A stretch of DNA of 31,778 nucleotides from assembly GCA_021731345.1 (NCBI GenBank), contig JAKFXO010000030.1:1-31778 (forward strand), read 5' to 3'. A program made the translations under genes and the position numbers. The first letter of the stretch is position 1. Each line of letters begins with the position of its first letter. This stretch comes from Candidatus Peribacterales bacterium (GTDB taxonomy: Bacteria; Patescibacteriota; Gracilibacteria; Peribacterales; Peribacteraceae). The notes under the pieces are model-generated. The model worked only from the letters and a program-made list of their open reading frames with translations, was not told the origin of the DNA and did not search any database. Below, in pieces: positions 6,423 to 14,939 of the stretch.

Positions 6423-7814
6423 TTATATCTGATCGGACTTTTCAAGAGGAACAAATCGATACCGTGCAGGGAGAACGATCTGCAAAGAATCATCATTCAT
6501 GTCAGAAGAAGTCGTGAGAGGAAGATCAAGATAGCTGGAGAGAAATTTCTCAGCCTGGCCGCGGGACGATACGAGAATTTCTCCGCTACCAGATGCATGC
6601 TGTGTGATCTCTGAGACGGAAAGGCCGTAGCGAACGAGCTCATTGCGAAGCCTGTGTGCTGCGAGCCTATCTTTGGCCTGTGTGCTGATACTGATACTGG
6701 ACTGTGAAAGATACAGACCACGGCGTGTAAACAGGAGCTTCGCAAGCGTCTCCAGCTGTCCCCAATCCGACAACTCTCCAGACAGTGAATATGGAAGCAG
6801 AATGGCACCCGCGCCAATGACCTCTGCGGGTGGCAGGACAAATCCTCCCCGCTCGGCGTCTGCATAATCTCCGCCGACAGACGTGCTGAGGTGCATGGAC
6901 ACAATGCGTTCCTGCGGAACCGTAAGCACAGAACTTGCGAGCGCAACGAGGTCGCCAGATGACAATGTCCATTCTGCATGTTTCTCGATGACACCAAGAA
7001 CGGCTCGGGCAAGACCTAAGTTTTCGAGTGGATTCTGACTTTTGACCTGCTCCAAGAGCGCACCAAGAATCTGTTGCTGGCGCCTAGAGCGATCAAAGTC
7101 AGACGTCGAATGACGACTACGTGCGTATTTGAGCGCAGTTTCGCCATCAAGACGCTGAACCCCCTGGGGCAAGCTAAACTTGCCGACAACACCTTCTTTC
7201 AAAGGATATGTGTAATCAGTGAGAGCCTCGGCCACATCGATCTCAACCCCACCGAATGCATCAATAATCTCACTGAATGCTGTGAAGTCGACTTTGATGA
7301 CGCCATGAATTTGCACGCCAAGTTTGGAACCAAGTTCTGTGCGCAAAATATTCATCGCGGCAAGCGAAGCTCCGCTTGCCGAGGCACCTTCACGAACTAG
7401 GCGGTTACGGACATTGGCATAAAAAGCATTGATGCGTGCGTCTTGAGCCTGCTCAGAATCAACAAGATAGAGATCGCGCGGGAGCGACAGGAAAACAATA
7501 CTGCGCGTTGCAGGTTCGATGCTGGCGATGATGATGGAATCCGTAAGACTCGCTCCAGCGTGATCTTTGTCCCCTACTCCGAGAAGCACAATATTGGTGC
7601 GACCTCCTTTATCATGCGGCAAAAATGTACGCGACACGCTGCTAGCCATACCGAACGCCACAGGCTGCAACACTCCCGACGCACCGATGACAGAAACAAG
7701 CAACAGAGCACACCACGCAAGGCCAATCAGGCCAACATGACGGTACTGAAACATCTTCACCATGCGCTGCCATGCGGAAATCTGAGGAGGCATTGTCTGG
7801 GGGTCAAAAGTCAT
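6423..7814 (-). CDS. LytR-CpsA-Psr (LCP) family phosphotransferase with LytR_C domain
   Basis: A 463-residue envelope protein. LCP enzymes transfer polyprenyl-phosphate-linked glycopolymers to peptidoglycan or other acceptors outside the cell membrane. Layout: a short cytoplasmic N-terminus; one membrane anchor at about 27-48; the LCP domain at about 72-255; and a LytR_C-like domain at about 360-455. In the LCP domain, 'TNIVLLGVGD', 'LTDSIIIAS' (Asp), 'SLPRDLYL' (Arg-Asp), 'YARSRH...DFDRSRRQQQIL' (conserved Arg pair) match the polyprenyl-phosphate pocket residues of the family. It is transcribed towards the tRNA. No strong promoter is seen upstream of 7814. With the sugar genes at 15889-17652 it points to a glycopolymer-decorated surface. 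Confidence 0.92.
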   Translation of the reverse strand: MTFDPQTMPPQISAWQRMVKMFQYRHVGLIGLAWCALLLVSVIGASGVLQPVAFGMASSVSRTFLPHDKGGRTNIVLLGVGDKDHAGASLTDSIIIASIEPATRSIVFLSLPRDLYLVDSEQAQDARINAFYANVRNRLVREGASASGASLAAMNILRTELGSKLGVQIHGVIKVDFTAFSEIIDAFGGVEIDVAEALTDYTYPLKEGVVGKFSLPQGVQRLDGETALKYARSRHSTSDFDRSRRQQQILGALLEQVKSQNPLENLGLARAVLGVIEKHAEWTLSSGDLVALASSVLTVPQERIVSMHLSTSVGGDYADAERGGFVLPPAEVIGAGAILLPYSLSGELSDWGQLETLAKLLFTRRGLYLSQSSISISTQAKDRLAAHRLRNELVRYGLSVSEITQHASGSGEILVSSRGQAEKFLSSYLDLPLTTSSDMNDDSLQIVLPARYRFVPLEKSDQI

Positions 7815-7908
7815 ACGGAAGTAAGACGTTGAAGCCGGGGAAAAGTTACGGTACTACAGAACCACTTTTTCGGCAATGGTCTAGCCCCGTGCACGGACAT
7901 GGCAAATT

Positions 7909-7927
7909 CACGAAAAAACTCTTCGTG
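7909..7927 (-). terminator. hairpin after the ABC permease gene
   Basis: CACGAA (7909-7914) and TTCGTG (7922-7927) form a 6-bp stem. Read on the minus strand the loop is rich in T and the stem is followed by AATTT. It lies 11 bases past the permease stop, which fits an intrinsic terminator of modest strength. Confidence 0.45.
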
Positions 7928-7937
7928 TTGTCATGCC

Positions 7938-8684
7938 TTACGCCTGAATTCTGGAGAAGAGCCAGCTTCCTATCCACATACACACTGCCGTGATGATGGA
8001 GAGAATAAGGAAATCGTTCATCAATCCGAAGTGCACGATTCCAGTGAGTGATCCACGAAGTCCGTCGACACCATACGAAAGAGGGTCGATTCGCGCGATG
8101 AGCTCAAGAATCTTTGGGGCGTTCTCCAGTGGAAACAACGCTCCTGAAAGAAAGAAAAGGGGCATGACGAGGAAGTTCATGATGAGCTGAAAACCCTGGA
8201 AGTCCTGCAGTGCCGATCCGAAGGCAGTACCGAGAGCGGTGAAGAGCAGTGCGATGAGAAACATGAATCCGAATGCCACCGGAACCATGGCAATACTTTC
8301 CGGACGAAACCCAGCGATGAAACAAATGGCAAAGACGATGAGACCCTGAAGCATGGCGACTGTAGCGCCGCCGAGCGTGCGACCTGCCATGATGGTGATG
8401 CGGGACACGGGTGCGACGAGCGTCTCTTTCAGGAATCCAAACTGACGATCCCAGATAATTTCGATACCGGAAAAAATTGCAGTGAACAAAATGCTCATCG
8501 CTATGACGCCGGGAGCTAGAAACATGATGTAATTGCCACCATTCGCCGCGGCGTAGGTTGGCCCAAAGCCAAAACCGAGTGCAAAGAGAAAGAGCAGTGG
8601 CTGGCCCAGTGACCCGACGATACGTGAGCGAGACCGGAGGTATCGCTTGATCTGCCTGAGCCAGAGAATATAGATGATCTGCAT
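7938..8684 (-). CDS. ABC-2 type transporter permease
   Basis: A 248-residue membrane protein with six hydrophobic segments, the ABC2_membrane (DrrB/NodJ/Wzm-like) layout. It has the N-terminal amphipathic start 'WLRQIKRYLRSRSRIVG', the 'FLAPGVIAMSILFTAIFSG' helix, 'DRQFGFLKETLVAPVSR' (the conserved coupling region) and 'PLFFLSGALFPLENAP' near the end, which is a family hallmark. Its start lies 6 bases after the stop of the ATPase gene, without a Shine-Dalgarno, so the two form one operon and one exporter. The substrate is unknown: members of this group export drugs, lipids or polysaccharides. Confidence 0.92.
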   Translation of the reverse strand: MQIIYILWLRQIKRYLRSRSRIVGSLGQPLLFLFALGFGFGPTYAAANGGNYIMFLAPGVIAMSILFTAIFSGIEIIWDRQFGFLKETLVAPVSRITIMAGRTLGGATVAMLQGLIVFAICFIAGFRPESIAMVPVAFGFMFLIALLFTALGTAFGSALQDFQGFQLIMNFLVMPLFFLSGALFPLENAPKILELIARIDPLSYGVDGLRGSLTGIVHFGLMNDFLILSIITAVCMWIGSWLFSRIQA

Positions 8685-8690
8685 AAAGAT

Positions 8691-9515
8691 TTAGCGTTTG
8701 CGGAACATACGACTATGGATACGCATTTGGTCGATGGCGGATGCCGATTCATCGCGAATTGTATTACCCGTGAGTGCGAGGAACGCATCCTCAAGACTTT
8801 GAGTCTTCGTCTGCTCCTTGAGCTCTGCAGAGGAACCGGAAGCCACGATCGTGCCGTGATCGATCACCGCGATGCGGGTGGCGACTTTGTCGGCTTCTTC
8901 CATGTAGTGCGTCGTGAGGAACACCGTGATGTTTTCTTTCTTATTCAAATCTGTGACGTACGACCACAAGTGATTACGAGTTTGAGGATCAAGCCCGATC
9001 GTTGGTTCATCGAGAAAGAGAATTTTTGGGTGATGCAAAAGTCCGCGCGCAATTTCAAGGCGGCGCTTCATGCCTCCGGAGAAATGCTTCACAAGATCAT
9101 TCGTACGATCAGCGAGACCGATGATCTCCATCAATTCTTTCATACGCTCCCGTCGGATTTTCGTCGGTACGCCGTACAAAATGCCGTGGAGCTCCAAATT
9201 TTCCCACGCAGTGAGCTCGTCATCGGTGCTCGGGTCTTGGAAAACAATGCCGAAAGACTTCCTCACCTTGTCTTGGTCTATCAGCGGATCAAAACCATTC
9301 ACGCGAATCTCACCCGAGGTCGGACGCAGAAGTGTCGTAAGCATTTTGATGGTTGTCGTCTTACCGGCACCGTTAGGTCCTAGAAACGCGAAAATCTCAC
9401 CCGGCTGTACCGAGAAGGTAATACCTTTCACTGCCGCAATGTCTCCGAAACTTTTTTTGAGATCGGTCACACTGACGATAGGCGCGCCGGAGGAAGAGGA
9501 GGGATTATGTGTCAT
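8691..9515 (-). CDS. ABC transporter ATP-binding protein (DrrA/CcmA-like)
   Basis: A 274-residue ATPase that pairs with the permease directly downstream. Walker A 'GPNGAGKTTT' is at about 46-55, then the Q-loop 'GIVFQDPSTDDELTAWENL', ABC signature 'FSGGMKRRLEIARGLLHHP', Walker B 'ILFLDEPTIGLDP' and the switch 'FLTTHYMEEADKV'. The 'DEPTIGLDPQTRNHLW' and 'THYMEEAD' wording is typical of the DrrA daunorubicin-resistance branch. ATG at 9515 is preferred because the family homology starts just after it. The longer frame to 9593 adds a hydrophobic stretch not expected for this family, and ATG 9545 is an alternative. A TAGAAT (9529-9534, minus strand) lies 13 bases upstream. Confidence 0.93.
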   Translation of the reverse strand: MTHNPSSSSGAPIVSVTDLKKSFGDIAAVKGITFSVQPGEIFAFLGPNGAGKTTTIKMLTTLLRPTSGEIRVNGFDPLIDQDKVRKSFGIVFQDPSTDDELTAWENLELHGILYGVPTKIRRERMKELMEIIGLADRTNDLVKHFSGGMKRRLEIARGLLHHPKILFLDEPTIGLDPQTRNHLWSYVTDLNKKENITVFLTTHYMEEADKVATRIAVIDHGTIVASGSSAELKEQTKTQSLEDAFLALTGNTIRDESASAIDQMRIHSRMFRKR

Positions 9516-9629
9516 GAAGTGTGGACGGATTCTACTCTGAGCCATATGACGTATGACAATCATTATCATTGCAAAATACAAAAAGAGCTCCAAAGGAGCT
9601 TATGACGCGACGCACATGTGAGAGAGGTC

Positions 9630-9635
9630 TATACT
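9630..9635 (+). promoter_or_regulatory. -10 box (TATACT) of the PLD-family gene
   Basis: TATACT ends 10 bases before the ATG at 9646, predicting a leader of only 3-4 nt. No convincing -35 is present. Confidence 0.45.
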
Positions 9636-9645
9636 GAACGCTGAC

Positions 9646-10803
9646 ATGCTTGAAAGCATCTTTAAATTTCGCCGCGCATTCCGTACATGCCTCAGGTCTC
9701 TCCGGGCATCATTAAAAGGACCAGAGCGAGGCAAAGCAAAGATGAAACGTGTCCTTGCGTCATTTAGTCCGGAACAACACAAAATGCTTCCAGAGGATTT
9801 GAAGGATTGTGCTCGTGTGTATTTTCGGAAAAAAGCATTCCGCAGAATGAAGCGTGCGATTGTGAGTGCGAAGACATCACTCGATATGCAGATGTTCATT
9901 TGGCGCGCTGATTCCACAGGCCGAGCAATGGCAGAGCTCTTCGTAGCTGCAGCAAATAGAGGCGTGAAAGTAAAAATCCGAAAAGAAATTGTGGGAGACG
10001 TCTTTGAATTCGCCGATGACTTTGCAGCTACCAAGAATGATTCTCACCACATCTGGAAATCATTTTGGAAACACCCAAACATCGAAGTTCTGCATGAAAA
10101 CCACCATGACCACTCCAAAACATTCGTCGTCGACAACGAACTTCTTCTCGTCTCGAGCATGAACATTGGTGACGCATACTGCAACGACTGGCACGAGTGT
10201 CTTGTGGAACTACGCGGAAAAAGATTTGTGGATGAATACCGCGACGGCAGAGCAGATATGCCACGCATGACCCATGCTGGGCACATTGCGGTACTCAGGA
10301 GCTCTGCGTCAGAACCTATGTTGCCTGCCGTACTGTCACTCATCGCAAGTGCAAAAAAGAGTATTCGCATCGAGATGGCGTATTTCTCCGATCCGCAGAT
10401 TGTTGAACTTCTTGCAAAAAAAACACGTGAAGGCGTGTACGTATTCCTCATCATCCCCCACTCTCCGGATGTACATCACCACTCCAATCTTGCTGCTGTT
10501 GCGAAGCTTCTGAGCCATGCAAAGAAACGTCGCACGTTTGTCTTCCGCTACACACGCGGACTCCTACACACCAAGATGATCGTTATCGACCGCCACACTC
10601 TCTTCATCGGTTCCACAAATCTCATTACGTCCTCTCTCACGAGGATGGGTGAAACGAACGTTATTATTCACCGGCATCCGCGCCGCTGTCTCAGAATCGT
10701 GCGACGCCAATTTACAAAAGATGTGCTGCAGAGCGTAAAGCTTGAAGCCGAGGAAATCACCAGCACGGTCTGGCAGAGATTTCTCACAACGCTGGGTCTC
10801 TAA
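9646..10803 (+). CDS. Phospholipase D-like / cardiolipin synthase-like protein
   Basis: A 385-residue protein with two HxK(x)4D motifs: H156-S-K158...D163, followed by 'SSMN', and H308-T-K310...D315, followed by 'GSTNL'. Two HKD repeats with this trailing Ser-x-Asn are the mark of the cardiolipin synthase branch of the PLD superfamily, which transfers phosphatidyl groups through a phospho-His intermediate. The usual N-terminal membrane helices of bacterial Cls are absent; instead residues 1-37 are strongly basic and amphipathic (FKFRRAFRTCLRSLR), which could bind the membrane surface, as in ClsB-type enzymes. Nuclease activity is the main alternative. It ends flush against the convergent RlmI-like gene with no bases between the two stops. 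Confidence 0.85.
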   Translation: MLESIFKFRRAFRTCLRSLRASLKGPERGKAKMKRVLASFSPEQHKMLPEDLKDCARVYFRKKAFRRMKRAIVSAKTSLDMQMFIWRADSTGRAMAELFVAAANRGVKVKIRKEIVGDVFEFADDFAATKNDSHHIWKSFWKHPNIEVLHENHHDHSKTFVVDNELLLVSSMNIGDAYCNDWHECLVELRGKRFVDEYRDGRADMPRMTHAGHIAVLRSSASEPMLPAVLSLIASAKKSIRIEMAYFSDPQIVELLAKKTREGVYVFLIIPHSPDVHHHSNLAAVAKLLSHAKKRRTFVFRYTRGLLHTKMIVIDRHTLFIGSTNLITSSLTRMGETNVIIHRHPRRCLRIVRRQFTKDVLQSVKLEAEEITSTVWQRFLTTLGL

Positions 10804-11985
10804 TTATTCGATCCAGAGGAGCAAGCTTTTAAGGTAGTCGACTTCGGGATGGAAAATATTCACCGGATGGTCATACGCTTGGCGATGACGCTCAAGAATG
10901 CGTACGGAGCGGCGTGCCTGCTGCGCTGCGTGGAAGATAACGGTCTGGAACAGCTGATGATCAATCTGGTAACTACACGAGCATGTCAGGAGCAGGCTTC
11001 CAGGGACAAGAGCCTCCATCGCCATACGGTTCATGTCGGTATAGGCGTACTTCGCGCGCTCAATATCTGTACTGCGCTTAGCGAATGCTGGCGGATCAAG
11101 AATGATGAAGTCGTATTTGCGTGGCAAAGGCTTCCGACGCAGGAACGCGAAGACGTCTTCAGAGTATCCCGCAAACGAACCAGGTTTCGTACCATTGATT
11201 TTCATGTGCTCCGTCGCCTTTTCGATAGCGGCTTTGTCGTAGTCCACAGCATCAGCGGACTTGGCTCCGCCGGCGAGCGCGTTCAAGGAGAAGCCTCCAA
11301 CGTAACTGCAGCAGTCTAGGACTGTGCGGCCGTCAGCAAGCTTCTTCACGAGTGAACGCATCTCGCGCTGATCCAAAAATAGTCCCGTCTTCTGACTTCC
11401 CATGAGGGTGATCAAGTATTTAAGCCCGCGCTCCCTCACCGTGATCGTGTCTGGTCCTTTGCCCATCACCCATCCTTCGCGCGGTTCCATACCCTCTTTC
11501 TTTCTACCGGGGCCGGCTGACTTTTCAAAGATTGCCGCAGGTTTTAGTAAGTCCACGAGCGTCTTGATGATCCAGTCTTTGAGATTATCCATGCCTTTCG
11601 TCGTCAGCTGAATGACGATGACAGAGTCATACTTATCTACGATGAGCCCAGGAACGCCGTCCCCTTCTGCGTTAATAAAACGATAGGCATTCGTATCTTC
11701 TTTGTTGAAGAACAGCTGCCGAAGATCGATCGCGCGCTTCATCGTTTCCCTAAGCTCCACAAGCGGATCTCCTTTTTTAAATGCGATTGCACGAGCACAG
11801 ATATAAGCCTTTCGGTTCAGCGTCGCGTAACACAAAAAACCACCGTCAGAACCCTGTACCTCGACGATCGTTCCATCCGGACAATCTGGAAATGCAGACA
11901 CCGACGTCTGAAACACGGCATGGTGCCTGTTTTTCAGGTGTGGATCGCGGCCGGGCTTGAGACGAAGAACGGGATAAGTCGTCAT
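10804..11985 (-). CDS. rlmI: RlmI-like 23S rRNA (cytosine-C5) methyltransferase
   Basis: A 393-residue class I SAM-dependent methyltransferase of the RlmI/YccW type (RlmI makes m5C1962 in E. coli 23S rRNA). An N-terminal PUA-like domain (about 1-75) is followed by 'DGVPGLIVDKYDSVIVIQ', the linker found in this family. The Rossmann domain then has 'GLFLDQREMR', motif I 'VLDCCSYVGGFSLNAL', motif IV 'FIILDPPAFAK' and 'LLTCSCSY', carrying the catalytic cysteines. The C-terminus 'HPVNIFHPEVDYLKSLLLW' also matches. The target base is inferred from family membership. The gene is divergent from the methyltransferase at 12054 and convergent with the PLD gene. Confidence 0.88.
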   Translation of the reverse strand: MTTYPVLRLKPGRDPHLKNRHHAVFQTSVSAFPDCPDGTIVEVQGSDGGFLCYATLNRKAYICARAIAFKKGDPLVELRETMKRAIDLRQLFFNKEDTNAYRFINAEGDGVPGLIVDKYDSVIVIQLTTKGMDNLKDWIIKTLVDLLKPAAIFEKSAGPGRKKEGMEPREGWVMGKGPDTITVRERGLKYLITLMGSQKTGLFLDQREMRSLVKKLADGRTVLDCCSYVGGFSLNALAGGAKSADAVDYDKAAIEKATEHMKINGTKPGSFAGYSEDVFAFLRRKPLPRKYDFIILDPPAFAKRSTDIERAKYAYTDMNRMAMEALVPGSLLLTCSCSYQIDHQLFQTVIFHAAQQARRSVRILERHRQAYDHPVNIFHPEVDYLKSLLLWIE

Positions 11986-12053
11986 GACCGGGAGAGGGTA
12001 TCAGAAACAGGTGAAGCGTGCAGGCAGAAAGCTGTCAGAGTAAGCTCTGAGCC

Positions 12054-12845
12054 ATGTCCTTCTGGAGCGCGCTCTGGCCACGAGCCCTGACAACAAAGCG
12101 TCTTGAACGTGAGAAGCAGCAGATCGCAGCGCAAGACGGTCCGTGGACTGCCCACAACATCCCGCTCGGGCACGGCCTCACCACCATGGGCGTGCAGAGG
12201 AACTACGACACAGCAAAGCTCGAGCTCTGCATGAAGACGATCGCCGAGAATGCAGGTAAGCCAATCGCTGCGCTCCGCATCCTAGATCTCGCATGTCTCG
12301 AAGGAATGTACTCCATCGAATTCGCACGGTTCGGCGCAGAGGTCGTGGGAATAGAAGTGCGCGAACTTAATCTCAGGAAAGCTCGGTTTGCGAAAAAAGC
12401 ACTGGGACTCCGAAACGTCGAATTCTTTCAAGACGACGTACGTAACATCAACCATCACACCTACGGTGAATTCGACGTCGTGCTCATGACCGGCATCCTC
12501 TACCACATTGATCAAGTCGATCAGCTCCCATTCCTCGCGGCTGCATCTGACATGTGCAAAAACCTGATGTACATCGATACCCACGTCGCACTGACTCCGG
12601 ACAGAGAATTCACAGCGGACGGCATGACCTTCACGGGTAGTGAGTGGCAAGAATTTGCACCAAACGCGACACTCGCGGAACGCGAGAAAATGCTCTGGGC
12701 ATCATTTGAAAACCCGAAGAGCTTCAAGCTCTCACTACCGTCTCTTCACGCCGCACTAAAACACGTCGGCTTCACAGCAACCGAAGTGTTACCGAAGATC
12801 GACAAGCAGCCAGCAGACCGTCTGGTGATTTTGGCCAAAAAATAA
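12054..12845 (+). CDS. class I SAM-dependent methyltransferase, substrate unknown
   Basis: A 263-residue soluble protein. The N-terminal stretch 'IPLGHGLTTMG' recalls the CmoB-like group ('xxLGxGxxTPG'). The SAM-binding motif I is 'ILDLACLEGMYSIEFARFGAEVVGIE' (about 76-101), where the usual Gly-Cys-Gly is Ala-Cys-Leu-Glu-Gly, and a motif with 'FFQDDVR' follows at the adenine side. 'FDVVLMTGILYHID' is motif IV. The substrate cannot be told; the neighbours are rRNA methyltransferases, but this group also includes small-molecule and sugar methylases. Two GC-rich hairpins follow its stop. No Shine-Dalgarno and no strong -10 is visible, though TAAGCT lies 7 bases before the ATG. Confidence 0.8.
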   Translation: MSFWSALWPRALTTKRLEREKQQIAAQDGPWTAHNIPLGHGLTTMGVQRNYDTAKLELCMKTIAENAGKPIAALRILDLACLEGMYSIEFARFGAEVVGIEVRELNLRKARFAKKALGLRNVEFFQDDVRNINHHTYGEFDVVLMTGILYHIDQVDQLPFLAAASDMCKNLMYIDTHVALTPDREFTADGMTFTGSEWQEFAPNATLAEREKMLWASFENPKSFKLSLPSLHAALKHVGFTATEVLPKIDKQPADRLVILAKK

Positions 12846-12886
12846 TCCAACTCAAGGAATTATTAAACCACAACCAATGGGCAGGC

Positions 12887-12938
12887 GCGCGCAGTAGTGG
12901 GGGTCTGCTGGCGGGAGTCTGCGCGCACGCGCTTTTTT
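12887..12938 (+). terminator. intrinsic terminator of the 12054 methyltransferase gene
   Basis: GCGCGCAG (12887-12894) pairs with CTGCGCGC (12919-12926). The right arm is followed by ACGCGC and six T's at 12933-12938. The loop is 24 bases. Confidence 0.6.
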
Positions 12939-12939
12939 G

Positions 12940-12970
12940 GTCCTTTTTTGTCGCTCGGACAAAAAAGGAC
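12940..12970. terminator. perfect 13-bp inverted repeat, likely two-way terminator
   Basis: GTCCTTTTTTGTC (12940-12952) and GACAAAAAAGGAC (12958-12970) are perfect complements with a 5-base loop. It lies between the convergent ends of the plus-strand methyltransferase gene and rlmH (stop at 12979), so it can serve both. Confidence 0.65.
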
Positions 12971-12978
12971 AAGAATGA

Positions 12979-13422
12979 TTAATGGTGATATCCACTCCCT
13001 GCCAAAATCGCATGTGCGCGGTACAGCTGTTCTAAAAATACGAGTTTGCAGAGTTCATGCGGAAGCGTCATGCGGCTCAGTGACAGCACAAGTCTCGCCT
13101 TTGACCTGATTCTGTCATCTAGGCCGTACGCACCGCCAAGAACGAATGTGACCGATTGGCCGCTATCGCGCTGCTTGCCAATCCATGATGCAAATTCGGT
13201 CGAGGAAAACTCTTTGCCTTTGTCATCAAGCGCGACGATGACACCGCTCGTCTTCTCAAGCGCATCGAGAATTTTTTGACGCTCTTCTTTTTCATCACCA
13301 GCACTCAGCACGCGTTCCGAAAGATCACACGAATGACCAAGGCGTTCGGTAAAAACTTCGCAACCATCTTTGATCCACGGTGTCTTCACCTTCCCGACGG
13401 AAAGGAGTGTGATTTTGTGCAT
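12979..13422 (-). CDS. rlmH: 23S rRNA (pseudouridine1915-N3)-methyltransferase RlmH
   Basis: A 147-residue SPOUT-class methyltransferase that methylates pseudouridine 1915 in helix 69 of 23S rRNA and works on assembled 70S ribosomes. It matches the family over its full length: 'ITLLSVGKVKTPWIKDG' at the start, 'VIVALDDKGKEFSSTEFA', the SAM-knot 'FVLGGAYGLDD', and the conserved end 'LSRMTLPHELCKLVFLEQLYRA' with final Tyr-His-His. Length is typical (about 155). The ATG begins directly after the TAA of the RlmD-like gene (13423-13425), so both are on one transcript. Confidence 0.95.
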   Translation of the reverse strand: MHKITLLSVGKVKTPWIKDGCEVFTERLGHSCDLSERVLSAGDEKEERQKILDALEKTSGVIVALDDKGKEFSSTEFASWIGKQRDSGQSVTFVLGGAYGLDDRIRSKARLVLSLSRMTLPHELCKLVFLEQLYRAHAILAGSGYHH

Positions 13423-14898
13423 TTACTTGCGGTGCAGAAGCGCCACAAGTTCGATGTGCGCTGTGTGCGGGAACATATCGACCGGCTGTACGGTGCGAAG
13501 TTCGTAACCATTCTTGAGGAACTCACCAAGATCACGTGCAAACGTCGCAGCATTACAAGATGTATACACAATTTTCTCCGGACGATGCGTAATGATGGAC
13601 TCCATGGCAGCCGGATGCAGACCGACGCGCGGAGGATCAACGACGACAACGTTGAACTTATATTTTCCACCCGGCTTGAGCTGCTGATGCAGAACCTGCT
13701 CAGCCTTTCCTTTGTAGAAGCTGATGTTGCCGATGCGGTTTCTACCGGCGGAACGAAGCGCATCATCAATGGCAGATGGATGTGACTCAATACCGACAAC
13801 TTTCTCGCAGTAACGAGCCAAGTACTGACCGATGGTTCCCATGCCGCAGTAGGCATCCAGCACCGTATCTTTCATGTTGAGATCGGCAGCCGTACGGATG
13901 GCCGAGTACAACTTCTCGGTTGCGAGCGTATTGGTCTGGAAGAACGAGAACGGCGAAATCTGGAATGAGAGATCAAACAGGCGCTCCGTGATCCACTGTT
14001 CTCCTACAAGCGCGTGAATCTTTGGCTCCTCCGGTTTGTCGTTCAATCCAAAGTGCTCAACGATGAGAAGTGACTTCAGATTCGGACGACCGGCAAAACG
14101 CAGGAATTTTTGGAATAGTGGCTCGAGTTCTTTCTTGCGCGCCTGTACCACGAAACAAATCATCTGCTCGTTGGTGTGAATACCGCGTCGAAGGATAATG
14201 TTTCTGAGCATGCCCTTGTGCGTTTTTGGGTTATAGACCGGAAGTTTGGTATCAACCATGAAACGACGGACGTCAGACAGAAGTGTTGGAAGCTGCTCAT
14301 CGTACAAGTGACACTCAGTCACCGGAAGAATGGTTGCCCACTCGCCTGCTTGGTGGAAACCGATGCCCGGATTCTCATCAAAGAAAATGCGCTGCGGTTT
14401 TCCGCCGGGAACTTTTGGCGGCTGATGTTCGGTGCGCATGTTTGCGTAACCGAATGTGAGCTCAAGCTTATTGCGATAATGAAAAACCTGTGGGCTCGGG
14501 ATGATCTTGAGAACGCGACCAGGAAGCTGCTTACGAACGGCAGGATCCACCGGTGTGAGGTGCTCGAGAGTCTCGCGGACAATGTCCTCCTTATATTGGA
14601 TCTGCTTGTTATAGGAGAGGTTCTGCCACACACAGCCTCCGCAGGTGCCAAAGTGGGCACACTTCGCGACGATCTCATCTTTGGACCGCATGATGACCTT
14701 CTCGACTCGCGCTTCGTAGAACGTGTCCTTTTTCTTCGTAATGACCGCAGAGACCTTCTGACCAGGGATAGCGCCTGTGACAAACACAGGTAAGCCGCCA
14801 ATCGTCGCAAAACCAGCTCCTCCGTGGGCAAATTTCTCAATCGTCAGCACATGGGACTGCCCTGGCTGCACTACGATGGGGTCTGGGGTACTTGACAT
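13423..14898 (-). CDS. rlmD: RlmD/RumA-like 23S rRNA (uracil-C5)-methyltransferase
   Basis: A 491-residue TrmA/RumA-family enzyme that makes m5U in 23S rRNA (U1939 for RlmD; some relatives modify U747 or both). An N-terminal TRAM RNA-binding domain spans about 10-70. The 4Fe-4S cysteines are C80, C86, C89 ('KCAHFGTCGGC') plus a fourth in 'TECHLYD', as in E. coli RumA. The methyltransferase domain has 'FQTNTLATEKLY', motif I 'DAYCGMGTIGQYLA', 'VVDPPRVGL' and the catalytic cysteine in 'YTSCNAATFARDL'. ATG at 14898 fits the family start. It is followed with no gap by rlmH. The assignment of U1939 is by family and could be U747. Confidence 0.9.
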   Translation of the reverse strand: MSSTPDPIVVQPGQSHVLTIEKFAHGGAGFATIGGLPVFVTGAIPGQKVSAVITKKKDTFYEARVEKVIMRSKDEIVAKCAHFGTCGGCVWQNLSYNKQIQYKEDIVRETLEHLTPVDPAVRKQLPGRVLKIIPSPQVFHYRNKLELTFGYANMRTEHQPPKVPGGKPQRIFFDENPGIGFHQAGEWATILPVTECHLYDEQLPTLLSDVRRFMVDTKLPVYNPKTHKGMLRNIILRRGIHTNEQMICFVVQARKKELEPLFQKFLRFAGRPNLKSLLIVEHFGLNDKPEEPKIHALVGEQWITERLFDLSFQISPFSFFQTNTLATEKLYSAIRTAADLNMKDTVLDAYCGMGTIGQYLARYCEKVVGIESHPSAIDDALRSAGRNRIGNISFYKGKAEQVLHQQLKPGGKYKFNVVVVDPPRVGLHPAAMESIITHRPEKIVYTSCNAATFARDLGEFLKNGYELRTVQPVDMFPHTAHIELVALLHRK

Positions 14899-14920
14899 TA
14901 TTCGAGCTATATAGTATAAA
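14892..14920 (+). promoter_or_regulatory. strong sigma-70-type promoter with overlapping divergent -10
   Basis: TTGACA (14892-14897), a 17-base spacer and TATAAA (14915-14920) form a near-consensus promoter for the gene at 14940. The -35 lies over the start codon of the divergent rlmD gene. On the minus strand TATACT (14918-14913) overlaps the same box and sits 14 bases before the rlmD ATG. Confidence 0.7.
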
Positions 14921-14939
14921 TTAACACTTTTTGCATTCT

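Noticed and set aside
8715..9383. 222-aa plus-strand ORF opposite the ABC ATPase gene
   Set aside because: It lies antisense to a clearly homologous ATPase and shows no family features; shadow frame.
12940..12970. Perfect inverted repeat as attachment site or transposon end
   Set aside because: No transposase, integrase or duplicated target; position between convergent stops fits a terminator better.
14176..14793. 205-aa plus-strand ORF opposite the RlmD-like gene
   Set aside because: Antisense to well-conserved methyltransferase motifs, no promoter or recognisable domain; shadow frame.
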